A stretch of 64,000 nucleotides of DNA, taken from Notolepis coatsorum. Lineage: Eukaryota; Chordata; Actinopteri; Aulopiformes; Paralepididae. Shown here in pieces: positions 10,403 to 24,278 of this stretch. The stretch lies in assembly GCA_963971535.1 (NCBI GenBank), contig OZ020592.1:123152304-123216303 (forward strand). Reading direction: 5' to 3'. The position numbers and the translations under genes were made by a program. Every line of letters begins with the position of its first letter. The first letter of the stretch is position 1. The notes beneath the pieces are model-generated. The model was not told the DNA's origin. It made no database searches and saw nothing but the letters and a program-made list of their open reading frames with translations.

Positions 10403-10944
10403 TAAGAACAGTCCTGTCAGCTTTACAGTCCATTAGCACCACTGCAGCTGAACTGTCCTTGGTTAATGGAGAATCTTTTAGGAGGCCTGGCAAAATCCCT
10501 CCTTCCTCTCACAATAGCAGTAGCCAACAAAACTCCATGAGGCCATGATTCCAATCCAAGATGGCCCCCTGATGGTTAGGACCGCCCCTAACCACACCCA
10601 TACCTGGAATCTTAAAGGTCAGGTGACCCAAATATGCTGACATTGGCATATCCTAACATATTGGGCCCACACTTCATTTATCAACACATTGACATATTCT
10701 TCATAAAGTAACGCATGTTACAACAGGACGGAGTCGGCCTGTGAGACTGGAGATATGAGAGCGGCTGCAAGCAGGACGTTCACGCGGCGGCTGTGGAAAT
10801 GGATACGCTTTGCCATCTTTCCCATCGTGTGTTTGCATTTTCCCCTCCTCATGTATTGTGAATGTAAGGTGCAGAGAGGCAGACAGTTCAGGAATACATC
10901 ATTTGCTCGTCCCTCTTATCCCTTTCACTACCACACTACAGAAG
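10403..10944. other. Unique-looking stretch with a possible exon
   Basis: Begins with the second copy of the 40-bp direct repeat seen at 4881-4920. It contains no TE terminus that I recognise. The only coding candidate is listed separately at 10755-10868. Confidence 0.45.
10755..10868 (+). CDS. Possible first exon of a signal-anchor protein
   Basis: An ATG opens a frame whose N-terminus is basic (MRAAASRTFTRRLWKW) and is followed by a hydrophobic segment (IRFAIFPIVCLHFPLLMY), the pattern of a type II membrane anchor such as in Golgi glycosyltransferases. TGTGAAT is followed by GTAAGG at about 10864, a good splice-donor match. No downstream exon is visible nearby because the flank turns into a minisatellite at 10945. 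It may equally be chance coding in unique DNA; no family is assigned. Confidence 0.22.
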
Positions 10945-11170
10945 GTTAACCGTCTGTGTGATAGTAAAGGGTTAACCTTCTGTAGTGCGGTAGTGAAAGG
11001 GTTAACCCTGTGTCGTGTGGCAGTGAAAGGTTAACCGTCTGTAGTGTGATAGTAAAGGGTTAACCTTCTGTAGTGTGGTAGTGAAAGGGTTAACCCTTTG
11101 TCGTGTGTCAGTGAAAGGTTAACCGTCTGTAGTGTGATAGTAAAGGGTTAACCTTCTGTAGTGCGGTAGT
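10945..11170. repeat. GGTTAACC minisatellite (~33-bp units)
   Basis: Units of roughly 32-35 bp, each with GGGTTAACC or AGGTTAACC and a TGTAGTGTGRTAGT phrase, arranged in a ~100-bp three-unit cycle (CCGTCTG, CCTTCTG, CCCTTTG variants). It hosts the foldback transposon that follows. Confidence 0.9.
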
Positions 11171-12596
<1,426 letters not shown>

Positions 12597-12753
12597 ATGT
12601 GGTAGTGAAAGGGTTAACCGTCTGTAGTGTGATAGTAAAGGGTTAACCTTCTGTAGTGTGGTAGTGAAAGGGTTAACCCTTTGTCGTGTGTCAGTGAAAG
12701 GTTAACCGTCTGTAGTGTGATAGTAAAGGGTTAACCTTCTGTAGTGTGGTAGT
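12597..12753. repeat. GGTTAACC minisatellite between the two foldback copies
   Basis: About five units identical to 11014-11170 except GTGTGGTAGT instead of GTGCGGTAGT at the right end, showing that the array was duplicated along with the transposon. Confidence 0.9.
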
Positions 12754-14176
<1,423 letters not shown>

Positions 14177-14522
14177 ATGTGGTAGTGAAAGGGTTAACCC
14201 TTTGTCGTGTGGCCCGGACCCCCCTAGAGAGGCAGAGGTTCACCCACCAGTCTCACAAAATCCTGTGGGAAACACTGATACCGAATAGTAGTAGTAATAT
14301 CCTTTTGAAAGGAAACATTCTGAATCTTCTTCCACAACAGCAAGAATCACTCTAATGCAATAGAGTTACAGAGGTTTGAACACACTGAAGTAAAAGTTGT
14401 GTTTACTTACATTTCTGTTTATTTGTTGCCAGATGCCTGTTTTTGAGTTCCAGCTTGGCTTGCATTTGGTGGATTATGGTCGAGCCCAGGACCCAGTGCT
14501 AGATGTATTCTATTCAAGTCAC
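14177..14522. other. End of array, then unrecognised sequence
   Basis: One last GGTTAACCC unit ends near 14210. Beyond it a short frame opens after a TTGTTTATTTGTTGCCAG acceptor-like sequence at about 14413-14431, but its product has no recognisable domain. Confidence 0.35.
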
Positions 14523-14790
14523 ACTCCTGAACTGACCCGCATGCACAAACGAACCATAACGAGGATGGAGGACATTGAATTCACAGTTTATGGTTTACTT
14601 TATAAGTCAATTGCAGTAGAGGCCAGCTAATAAAAATCAGACCTGTATCTGATTTAGGACCACATTATGTGACCAAGCAGCCGGCCTAGACTGTGCCGAG
14701 TCACATTATGAAAGTGGCCCCAAATCAGAATTGAAAAGATCAGATTCCATGTGATTTGTGCCGCTCACACTGTTGTGACGAAACAAAGGG
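14523..14790. repeat. Low-copy repeat and MITE-like fragment
   Basis: 14523-14627 (CTGAACTGACCCGCATG..GGAGGACA..CACAGTTTATGG) recurs diverged at 57790-57890. It is followed by ATCAGACCTGTATCTGATTT and CCACATTATG pieces arranged as imperfect inverted repeats, as in small DNA-transposon derivatives. Boundaries are not resolved. Confidence 0.5.
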
Positions 14791-14796
14791 CAGATA

Positions 14797-15070
14797 CATT
14801 TACAGGCATACATTATAATGCTAAGAATAGAGTATTATATTGTACAACACTCACACAATACTGTCAAAAACAGGGCCAAAAGAACAGTACTTACTGATAT
14901 ATTGTATGTTGTATTGATATATTTTATTATGTTCTTGTGTGATGTACCGCACATTGGATTGCTGTCTGATATATTGCAAATGTTATTGCTGTCATCTTGG
15001 CCCGGTCTCCCTTGCAAAAGGGATCTTGTATCTCAATGGGACTTCCTGGTTAAATAAAGGTAAAAAAAGG
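14797..15070 (+). mobile_element. Non-LTR (LINE) 3' end
   Basis: The 3' part reads TCTTGGCCCGGTCTCCCTTG then CAAAAGGGATCTTGTATCTC and ends GGTTAAATAAAGGTAAAAAAAGG, a common fish LINE 3' terminus. The first ~110 bp are the inverse of 18806-18911, the sequence from which the 33-bp array at 18885 appears to have expanded. Confidence 0.7.
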
Positions 15071-15902
15071 AAAAAAAATTACAAAAAATTTAAAAGACAT
15101 CTGAGTCACAGTTAACGTCACGGTGACCAATCGCAGCCACTCTTATTGTCTGGGACCAAATACGGCCACGCCCCACTCCCAGTAAAAAGTGGGAATCTCT
15201 AGAATGGGTTTGGGGCGACGCTGTATACGGAAGTGGCTTTCAAGGTGACGATTAGACAACACTTTCTGTTGTCAGTAGATGGCAGCATTGGTTTAAAATT
15301 AAAAGGTGAAAATGTTGAAAACTACAATAATGCATTTCCCAAGAGCGTTAGCACAGGTCGCAGGTCACTGGGATGTGTCTATATTCTTCGACGTGATCTG
15401 AACAGCGGTAAACTATTACTGCGACCTCGGTATAGCGACCGCGAATGGTAAACTAATTATCTTAACAAAAGTGCGCTGGTAGCGTTACATATGTTGTCTA
15501 AAGGGGGACATATGGTACAATTTAAGATTTTTATGATAATCGGCATATAAAGGACAACACAAAGCATCGTTAATTTGTAAGAAACCTCAATGAAAACGGT
15601 AATATTCTCTATTGTTATGAAAATGTGCTAGAATCCTATAAAATGTGGACGCATTTGGTCTACGTTCCGTTACATATTATGAGCAAAAAAAACCTATTCA
15701 GATGTGGGCCACTGTTTGCCTGCAGTGTGAACGTATCCTCACAGCGTCAAAGAAAATAGTCTAAATGGAGTTATTCAATGGAAGAAATGCACCAGTGATT
15801 CTGTGACAAGTTTCTACTGTACCCACGTCAATACTGTGCGCACGCCCACGGTGAGAATCATTCCGGCTGTACGCAGGTGAATCGGCCAATCAATTCGTCA
15901 CC
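15071..15902. other. Unrecognised stretch
   Basis: No ORF of note. A phrase GTTTGCCTGCAGTGTGAACG (~15714) resembles 2078-2100, hinting at an old MITE fragment. Otherwise nothing is recognised. Confidence 0.4.
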
Positions 15903-16704
15903 CCGCCAGTCAGGGCCGCCTCAGGGGGTGTGCGAGCAGTGCGGTCGCACAGGGCCTCGCGGGAAGGGGGGCCTCGCACAAAAAAAAATAAAAAAAAATA
16001 AAAAGAAAATATTTTTAATTTATTATTTTTTTTATTTTTTTTTTTATTTTTTTTTTTTTTTTTGCGAGGCCCCCCCCCTCCCGCGAGGCCCTTTTTCATC
16101 ACAGACCTAAAATCTAGTTTTGCTTATATGCTTATATATTTCACATTAGACACGTTTGTAGAATGTGTCTGACTTGTTCCTGGCTCTGCGGCTCTGCAGA
16201 TACACTATTGGCTTTGCAGATACACTATTGGAGGCAGCTCTGAGGCTCTGCAGCAGAATTGGTTTCAATGAGGGGAGGGGTTACAGGTAAGGTAGAGTCT
16301 GACTATTTCGCACGTGCAGCATTGGAGGTTATGCCAGCCAAGATGAAGAGGACATCGTTCGGCAGATGGACTGAAGATGAAAGTTGTTGCATGTTAGACA
16401 GTTCAGTCAGGCTAGCCATCCCGGCTAAAGACAGGGACAGCTAGTTAGCTTTAGCTACGTTATAATATTGAGTGCTAACGTGTGGTTCAGTCGGGATATA
16501 GCCATGATGATGTCGGCTAGTAGCTAGCTTAGCTAAAGGCTAACTAGCGTTAGCTAACCTAGAGACAGCGCGTGCAGCATTGTTATGCCAAGATGAAGAG
16601 GACGGTCGTTTGGCAGATGAACTTCGTCAACTCCACGCGGTTGTCTCCATCCTCTTGGACGTTTGGTGAGTTTTTAATGCACTCTATTCTATTCCCGCCG
16701 TGGA

Positions 16705-16705
<1 letters not shown>

Positions 16706-16780
<75 letters not shown>
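16706..16780. repeat. (CT)n microsatellite
   Basis: Pure TC dinucleotide array inside hAT copy 1. Confidence 0.95.
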
Positions 16781-16782
<2 letters not shown>

Positions 16783-17307
16783 GAGCCAAATGGGCCGACT
16801 AGCTGTTGTAGTACTAGTAGCTAAAGGTGTGTGGCCTGGTGTCAGCACCTGGTGCGAGGGAGGTGAGCTTGGTGTTTCATTATGAGAATATCTCCATGCT
16901 CAAGTCGGCTATAGGCCGCAAGGGACTTGTTGCCGGCACCGCTATGGTAAACACCACTCTGTAGTGGGACGTGTATTGCCTTCTTTTTCCCTTCTCTCTT
17001 CGTATGAGAAGAGGAAAACACAGCGGCTGTCTGAAGTGTTGGCCTGTATTGCTTTTCTCACGTTGTACAGTTTTTCAGTGGTAGCCGCATAGCTTGTTTC
17101 TGCGTTAGCTAGTGGTTAGCGATAGCCGGGTTGAGCTAACTGTTAGCCAGTTAGCTGTTTAGCTACGACGTTAGCTGCTCGTTTTCGCTCGCCTGGGAAT
17201 GTTAGCTTGATGCTATCAGTTAGCCTAGAGTTAGCTGTTAGCTTGTGCTACGACCATTGACATTAGCCGTGAGAATAGCGGGCCCTGGCACTCTCTGACT
17301 ACGCCAT

Positions 17308-17460
17308 CGTCTTTTTTTTTTCTTTTTTTTTTTTATCTTTCTTCCCCTCCTTTTTCCCGATTTTTCTCCCATCCCACCCTTCCTGGTTGTTGCGTACTTT
17401 CCCCTACTGTTGGTCCGGGAGACCGGAGACTGTCGCATGCTTTCCTCCTTTCGCCCTGCG
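17308..17460 (-). mobile_element. SINE 3' fragment inside hAT copy 1
   Basis: Reverse complement matches the 3' portion of the SINEs at 20332-20750 and 53067-53562 (GTCCGGGAGACCGGAGACTG region, then GATGGGAGAAAAATCGG and an A-rich tail). Only the last ~150 bp are present. Confidence 0.7.
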
Positions 17461-17879
17461 TTCCTTGGTGCAGGTAAGATGTCATGACATTACCCCACTC
17501 TTCCTTCCTTCCCCTCCCGAATGTTTTGTTAATAACGATGTTTTTTTCCAGGCAAAACATATGTTACTTCACAACATTTGGAGATACGACATGTGCTGTG
17601 TGTGAATTGTCTTGGTCGTTTGGGTAGCTTGGGTAGCGTTGGCCAAAGCTGTGTGTGGCCTGGTGTCAGTACCTGGCTAGCCTATTTAGCTGATGTCGGC
17701 CATTGGCTCCTTGCTGCTTTGTTTTCTCTGGTATAGACCCTCTTCTCTTTGGATTTAAGTGTTGATCTTTGTCCTTTTGGATCTATGTATATTCATGTTG
17801 CCTTTGTGAAGTTATCTTTTCCTTCTGTTTTGTTCTTCCATTAAAAGTTGAATATCCTTTAGGGGCTCATCTTTGCTTA

Positions 17880-17966
17880 TCTCTCTCATACATGCTCTCT
17901 CTCTAACACACACACACACACACGACACACAGACATGCTCTCTCTCTCTAACACACAAACACACAT

Positions 17967-18028
<62 letters not shown>
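17880..18028. repeat. Mixed (CT)n and (CA)n tract
   Basis: TCTCTC and ACACAC runs alternate, ending in a ~57-bp (CT)n. The same arrangement appears inverted at 33599-33700 and again at 33930-34010 in hAT copy 2. Confidence 0.9.
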
Positions 18029-18030
<2 letters not shown>

Positions 18031-18183
18031 AACACACACAGTCTGCCTATGGCGGCCTTTCTCGATGGCTAGGCTGTGCTCGCTGAGTCTGTACCTAGTC
18101 AAGGATCTTCAGTCACAGTGCTCAGGTATTCTGGCACTGTGTACTCTCTGTTTAGGGCCAAATAGCATTTCAATTTCTTTCCA

Positions 18184-18186
<3 letters not shown>

Positions 18187-18247
<61 letters not shown>
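18187..18247. repeat. (CT)n microsatellite
   Basis: Pure TC array inside hAT copy 1; counterpart (AG)n at 33736-33802 in copy 2. Confidence 0.95.
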
Positions 18248-18259
<12 letters not shown>

Positions 18260-18394
18260 GTACACTGTATATTGACTGTAGAACAGGAGCTCTCTCTTGC
18301 TCTCTCTCTTGCTATATGTTGACTGTATCATGCCCAGCCTCGGGCAGCGCTATTATTTAAGAATATGTTGACTGTATATAAAAAAAAATAAAAA

Positions 18395-18450
<56 letters not shown>

Positions 18451-18538
18451 ATAATTTTTTTTACCTTTTGGGGGGGGGGCCTCGCATTTAAATCTTGCAC
18501 AGGGCCTCGCATTTCTCCCAGGCGGCCCTGCCGCCAGT

Positions 18539-18884
18539 TGTATTTGACTCGATGGCGAAGCAGCTAAACTCCATTATGAGTCAGTGTGGTTCTGAATTAC
18601 CATCCTCTTCACACTCCGGCGCTCCAGTACAATTGGCACTTCTCACGAACCACACACACAGGCTCTCTCTCCCCGATAGTTTGAGTGTGCTTGGCCGAGT
18701 GTCGTCTTTCACGTGTTGGAGGGAGGGGACGAGAGGTTAATGCACACGTTGCACTTGATTGACTTAGCATGCAGAGTGTCTAATGGGAACTATATATAAC
18801 TATGGAATTATATCAGTAAGTACCACTCTTTTGGCCCTGTTTTTGACAGTATTGTACAATAGAATACTCTATTCTTAGCATTAT
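18539..18884. other. Stretch leading into the 33-bp array
   Basis: 18539-18800 is unrecognised. 18806-18884 is the reverse complement of part of 14797-14905 (CAAAAACAGGGCCAAAAGA region), and the first array unit is contained in that shared segment. Confidence 0.55.
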
Positions 18885-19959
18885 AAAGTATGCTGTAAAT
18901 GTATCTGCCCTTACTATAAAGTATGCTGTAAATGTATCCGCCCTTACTATAAAGTATGCTGTAACTGTTGTAACTGCCCTTACTATAAAGTATGCTGTAA
19001 CTGTCCTTACTATAAAGTATGCTGTAAATGTAACTGCCCTTACTATAAAGTATGCTGTAAATGTATCTGCCCTTACTATAAAGTATGCTGTAACTCTTGT
19101 AACTGCCCTTACTATAAAGTATGCTGTAAATGTAACTGCCCTTACTATAAAGTATGCTGTAAATGTAACTGCCCTTACTATAAAGTATGCTGTAAATGTA
19201 TCCGCCCTTACTATAAAGTATGCTGTAAATGTAACTGCCCTTACTATAAAGTATGCTCTAAATGTAACTGCCCTTACTATAAAGTATGCTGTAAATGTAT
19301 CTGCCCTTACTATAAAGTATGCTGTAACTGTTGTAACTGCCCTTACTATAAAGTATGCTGTAACTGTCCTTACTATAAAGTATGCTGTAAATGTAACTGC
19401 CCTTACTATAAAGTATGCTGTAAATGTATCTGCCCTTACTATAAAGTATGCTGTAACTCTTGTAACTGCCCTTACTATAAAGTATGCTGTAAATGTAACT
19501 GCCCTTACTATAAAGTATGCTGTAAATGTAACTGCCCTTACTATAAAGTATGCTGTAAATGTATCCGCCCTTACTATAAAGTATGCTGTAAATGTAACTG
19601 CCCTTACTATAAAGTATGCTCTAAATGTAACTGCCCTTACTATAAAGTATGCTGTAAATGTATCTGCCCTTACTATAAAGTATGCTGTAAATGTATCCGC
19701 CCTTACTATAAAGTATGCTGTAAATGTAACTGCCCTTACTATAAAGTATGCTGTAAATGTATCCGCCCTTACTATAAAGTATGCTGTAAATGTATCTGCC
19801 CTTACTATAAAGTATGCTGTAACTGTTGTATCTGCCCTTACTATAAAGTATGCTGTAAATGTATCTGCCCTTACTATAAAGTATGCTGTAAATGTATCTG
19901 CCCTTACTATAAAGTATGGTGTAAATGTATGTGCCCTTACTATAAAGTATGCTGTAAAT
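18885..19959. repeat. 33-bp minisatellite with higher-order repeat
   Basis: About 32 units of ACTATAAAGTATGCTGTAAA + TGTATCTGCCCTT (33 bp), with 36-bp and 27-bp variants. Reading the variable parts in order, units 3-13 and 14-24 carry the same series of variants, giving an 11-unit, 363-bp higher-order repeat (for example ACTGTTGTAACTGCC at 18964 and 19327). The array is closed on the right by the hAT MITE at 19960. Confidence 0.93.
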
Positions 19960-20213
19960 TAGGGGTGTAACGATGCATCGATTAATCGAAATGCATCGAT
20001 TCTAATGTGTTAGAATCGATGCATCGATTTGAATATGTTAGAATCGATTATAATCGAAATTAATAAAAAAAATTATAATTATAATAATTTTGTGTATTGT
20101 TTTTATTGACCTATAGTCCATTCATGCTGAGTGAATCAGTTCCCCCAGCCACATTTGTGTATTCAACATTTTTTGGGGAATTAACTGAAAATTAATCAAA
20201 AATTTATCGAATC

Positions 20214-20868
20214 TATTATATATGTGATCCCGGACCATGGTAGCATATTAATCACACGGAATACGTTGTTTACAGGTACCACAGACCATGGCTGTAGCTA
20301 GCTTTATTGCCATAACAACAACGCCCAAAGCGTCAACGCTGGAGACGCTGGGTTCGAATCCAGCTCTCAGCGTTGCTATCAGCTTGGCTGGTCGTTCATA
20401 CTAACACAATTGGCAGTGTTAGGGGTGGGAAAGCTTATGGGTGGGTCCTGGGCGTTGTGGACAGCGACCCCTACAGTTAGGTTGGGGCGCCTGCACAGCG
20501 AGGGTAGGATCTGGAGGGAGGTAGTGTGACCTTCCACACGTTACACTCTCCCGGTGAGAATCTGCGCTGCCAGGCTGGCTGCCGGCTGGCTGCACATGCA
20601 TCGGAGGAAAGCATGTGACAGTCTCCGGCCTCCCGGACCAACAGTAGGGGGGAGTGCGCAACAACCAGGAAGGGGGTTGGGAATTGGCATAACGACAAAC
20701 AGTAGGATGGGAGAAAAATCGGAAAAAAGGAGGAAAAAAATTAAATTAAGATAATAACAACGCCCAAAGCGGCCTGAGCTGTCACCTTAAGAAGTGCTCG
20801 CCCTCCCCCTAGAGGGCAGGAGTAAGAATGGTGAGGTAGTCAAAACACCCACAGCCACATACATCACA
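20214..20868 (-). repeat. 3' LTR of Gypsy element, split by a SINE
   Basis: Plus-strand reading TATTATATATGTGATCCCGG..CACATACATCACA. Removal of the SINE and one copy of its 20-bp duplication leaves 216 bp, exactly the length of the other LTR. In element sense it follows AAGTGGGGAGGAG, a polypurine tract (20869-20881). Confidence 0.9.
20332..20750 (+). mobile_element. SINE with hairpin head, in Gypsy LTR
   Basis: Flanked by ATAACAACAACGCCCAAAGC (20312-20331) and its one-mismatch copy (20751-20770), a 20-bp duplication typical of LINE-driven insertion. The head has box B GGTTCGAATCC (~20351) in the loop of an imperfect hairpin AACGCTG..CAGCGTT. The 3' end is A-rich. Same family as 53067-53562. 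Confidence 0.88.
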
Positions 20869-21022
20869 CTCCTCCCCACTTAATTGTATTGCTGTCCCCA
20901 CTTCCAAACCCGGTACCTAATAAAGTGATAAAGTGCCCCGGAATGACCCCTCATAATACAACACCCAAATACAATAGTGCAATAACCCCCATAGCCCAAC
21001 TGAGTCTGTCAGAACGTCCTGC

Positions 21023-21997
21023 TCACAATGTGAGGCGATCAGGGGGCCTAGTTACCCTCACCGGGTACCTCCTACTAGTCTCTGTGGATGTTCTGGTTGG
21101 CTCTGAGTCAGTTGCCTCAGTGTGCGTGACTGAGTGACCGGTTAGGGAGGACTCTTGTCCGCCCGCTGGGGAAACGGTCACTGGATCTGGCATAAGGACT
21201 GTAGCAGTTTGAGCCAATGGGGCTGGTGGTATTGGCTCCCCTGATGTGAGTAGCATCGGGTCACAGGCCCGCATCTGTTCTGTGTGGTGTTTCCAATGCC
21301 CCGAGCCGACCCCGACTGTGTAGGACACTGGCCCCTCCTGGGAGACCACCACCCCTGGCATCCACTTATCCTCCCCCTGTCTATAATCACGGACCAGCAC
21401 CGGGTCTCCCGATGCAAAGTCCTTGTCTCTGGCGAACGGGGCTCTGCGACCCTGCTGGACTGTCTGAGCCTGATCCACCACCGCCGCCACACTGGGTTTG
21501 AGGAGGTCAAGGCGGGAGCGGAGTCGGCGGCAAAGGAAAAGCACCGCAGGAGATTCATTAGTCGTAGCGTGGGGAGCATTTCTGTAGCTGAGCAGAAACT
21601 AATCCAGTCTGTGCTGCACTGTCGTTGATCCTCGGGACGCTTTCAATGAGCGTTTTAGCGTCTGTACAAAACGCTCCGCTTGACCGTTCGTGGCCGGGTG
21701 AAAAGGAGCAGAGCGCATGTGCTTCACTCCATTTCCTTTGAGAAAAAACGCAAACTCATTTGAAATGAACTGCGGCCCATTGTCGCTAACCAGAACTTCT
21801 GGCAGTCCATGGCGACTGACCAACCCCAGCAGCACTTGAATAGTCTTAGTGGTTGTGGTGGAGCCCATCAGCTTCACTTCTGGCCACTTGGAGTGGGCAT
21901 CCACCACCACCATAAACATATGACCCTCAAAGGGCCCTGCAAAGTCCACATGTATCCTCTGCCATGGAGAGGCTGGCCGCCTGTAGCTGTTCCGCAA
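21023..21997 (-). pseudogene. Gypsy integrase core and C-terminus, frameshifted
   Basis: The 132-residue frame 21997-21599 holds the catalytic core: first Asp in HVDFAGPF, second Asp in SDNGPQF, Glu in NGQAERF. A frameshift near 21600 moves the remainder to the frame 21544-21023, with the integrase C-terminal module (PVLVRDYRQGEDKWMPGVV) and a Ser/Thr/Pro tail ending YPVRVTRPPDRL. The N-terminal zinc-binding half lies 14 kb away at 35931-36440. Would have inserted the cDNA; now inactive. Confidence 0.88.
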
Positions 21998-22894
21998 CCG
22001 TTCATACTTCCGGGGTAGGCCTGATTGGCCGCGACGGCCACGTGACCAGGCGCGGCCACGCCCCGCGGCAGAGGCCGCTGTGTTGACGCTAGGCTGCTGT
22101 GTTTCCTGGTTGTCGCGCCGCGGTAGTCAGTTAGTTCTGTGTTCCGTGTTGCAATAAACGTTCAACGATGTCAACAAAACGGTATCTTATTACGGCTTTC
22201 CTCCCGACGACAAAGAGAAGAGAAGGTGGCTGAAGCCTGAAGTTGATACAGTAAGTTTGATCGCGGTCTTGTGATGACCAGAAAGAATACAAAACATTAC
22301 CTGTTGTTATTGTTAAGTCGCTATCTTGTGATAGTAACATGGTCGTGGTGTGAATTACCTATACCCTAATTATATTTATTCTTAATGTAGCCTACTGTAT
22401 ATATCCACATGTGTTTGTACATATAACTGCATATAATCCTTTTACATATCTGTAGATACTACGCTATCTATATCTGTACATATCCCTTACCTACTCTTAC
22501 TAGTTACGCTGCTGGCCAGTATGACTACCATAGTGTCTTTATACCTGCTGCATCAATGTACATAATAATACTACAACTCTGTACATACATATGATCTGAT
22601 TAGCATTATTACTCAGTAGTACTGATTTATATATTTTAAACAATATAATGAATTAAGGTTTTGTTTTATTTGTCACATAAGGTACGCGTACATTACAGTG
22701 AAACACTTGGTTCTGTATGAGCCTCCTGAGATTGTGCTTTCTAGAAGTTAGACATCTCTTTGATCCAATGACCTGAGTCAGGTCTCTGAATCTCCTTCCA
22801 TTTTAAAGCAATCACATGTTTAGCTTGTAGTAGACAGAAATCTATTTGTTTGTTTCTTCATATCACAGTTTACAATTTATTTTCTTTTTGCAGG

Positions 22895-23395
22895 CATGAC
22901 TTCACCCCAAACTGTAACTCACGGGTCTGTGGGTGGCATATTCCCAATGGCAAAGCAGCTGGGCCAACACTGCTTTCCCCGACCACATCAGCTATCCCAT
23001 TCCCACCAAACGGAAAAAACAAATGCTCTGTGCGAGTGTGAAGGATGCAGGAAGAGCTGAACAAGGCCCAAACCACCTTGACATTGCTACACAGACCCCT
23101 AGTACTTCATGTGTTGTGGTGCTTGAATTATGCCTCTAATCGATCAGCTACTCCTGACTTTGATGAAGCTCCGACTGAATTGTGGCATCCTAGACCTTGC
23201 TATGAGGTTTAATTGCTGCCGTGCCAGTCACCAACATCTTCACCACCATCAGACTGGACACCCAGTCATCTGTAGTCATTACAAAGGATGCACCACACTT
23301 ATGGGCACTATTCAGGGCAACCTGCACCTGACTCTCTTTTCTGGACTCTTTTTGTATCACAAACAGTACTGTATTTGCAAATCTGGTATGTCATA
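22895..23395 (+). pseudogene. DDE_4-type transposase remnant (left arm copy)
   Basis: An intron-acceptor-like TTATTTTCTTTTTGCAG precedes a decayed reading frame. Segments recognisable by pattern: a helix-turn-helix-like LLTLMKLRLNCGILDLAMRF (~23142) and, after a frameshift, CSHYKGCTTLMGTIQG (~23270) that parallels the better-preserved YSHYKGRTTLTALIGVAP at 25643-25777. Similarity to Harbinger/ISL2EU transposases is inferred from these motifs. No intact ORF. Confidence 0.55.
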
Positions 23396-23399
23396 AATG

Positions 23400-23600
23400 T
23401 ATAGATGTAGCAGTACTGTCTATCTGTATGTCATGTATGTCATATATGTCCTGATGAATTGAAAATGGGGGACCCTGATGTAAACAAGACGAAAGTCTTT
23501 CTCTGGTCTGCATCCCCTTAACAATTGTGTGTATTGAGCCGTACTGTATTGTACCCATTCTGCAATCTGTTAATAAAGTTTTCAATCAATCAATCAAAAC
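23400..23600 (+). mobile_element. (CAAT)-tailed LINE 3' end, plus strand
   Basis: GAATTGAAAATGGGGGACCC..CTGCAATCTGTTAATAAAGT followed by TTTCAATCAATCAATC. Same family as 3662-3832, 55021-55190 and 55255-55398. Confidence 0.78.
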
Positions 23601-23626
23601 AGGAGCCAACTATTGTCATCTTGTGG

Positions 23627-24278
23627 TATGGACTCCTTAGTATAACTGTATATTCTATAGTAGTGTACATAGGACCCATTACCTTTTCATTTGTAAGCTT
23701 AGCATTGTATTGTATTTTATCTTTACTTTTTATCATCTCTTTTATTATCTTGCAGCACTAGATGTTGGTGTCTGGTGTACCTTTGTTCAGGTTGAATTGT
23801 TTTGAAGTAAAGCGCAGACTCCATACTCTTCTGCTCGTCTCATTTATTAACTTCCACAATCTATTCTATTTTTGTATTGTATTTTTGCACAATCGAAGGC
23901 AGGCATGGCCACCTTCATTTCACTATTATCATCATTTATGTATTGTGTATGTACTGTATGTGACGATTAAACCTCTTGAAGTGCAGGTAAACATGGCATC
24001 TTAAGACATTCACAAATCTAGGCTCATCCACCTGATATTCAATACACTTGAATCACAAAGTTTCTTCACACACTTTAAAATGTTGTGGCAGACTGTCACA
24101 AACAAAGGTCTATAATAACACATACCTGGACGGGGCTGTTGTGAAGCCAGCCCATCCAGTGAGTGCTTTAAGCACAGGACAGGTCCCGGCAGAAATAAAC
24201 AACGTTTTCCAAAAGTAAATGATATTTATTATATGAAGGGGAATGAAACCTGTAAAGACACACACAACAGGGAGAACA
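23627..24278. repeat. Segment inverted at 33029-33300, then unrecognised
   Basis: 23627-23894 (GTGGTATGGACTCCTTAGTA..TATTGTATTTTTGCAC) is the reverse complement of a 270-bp piece of hAT copy 2 that is missing from hAT copies 1 and 3. 23895-24278 is unrecognised and probably belongs to the decayed transposon interior. Confidence 0.6.

Larger units (their letters stand above)
15911..18530. mobile_element. hAT element, TIR CAGGGCCGCC, copy 1
   Basis: 2620 bp with termini CAGGGCCGCC and GGCGGCCCTG and a perfect 8-bp target duplication CCGCCAGT (15903-15910, 18531-18538), diagnostic of hAT. A relative lies inverted at 32960-35565 and another right end stops at 44518. The interior holds two diverged copies of an AAGATGAAGAGGAC phrase (16340, 16591), TTAGCTA-rich sequence, (CT)n tracts at 16706-16780, 17970-18026 and 18187-18247, an (AT)n at 18390-18447 and a SINE fragment. 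No full transposase is visible. Confidence 0.92.

Noticed and set aside
22895..23140. piggyBac C-terminal cysteine motif reading of the decayed exon
   Set aside because: Frames had to be shifted repeatedly to obtain it; the downstream DDE_4-type motifs fit better.
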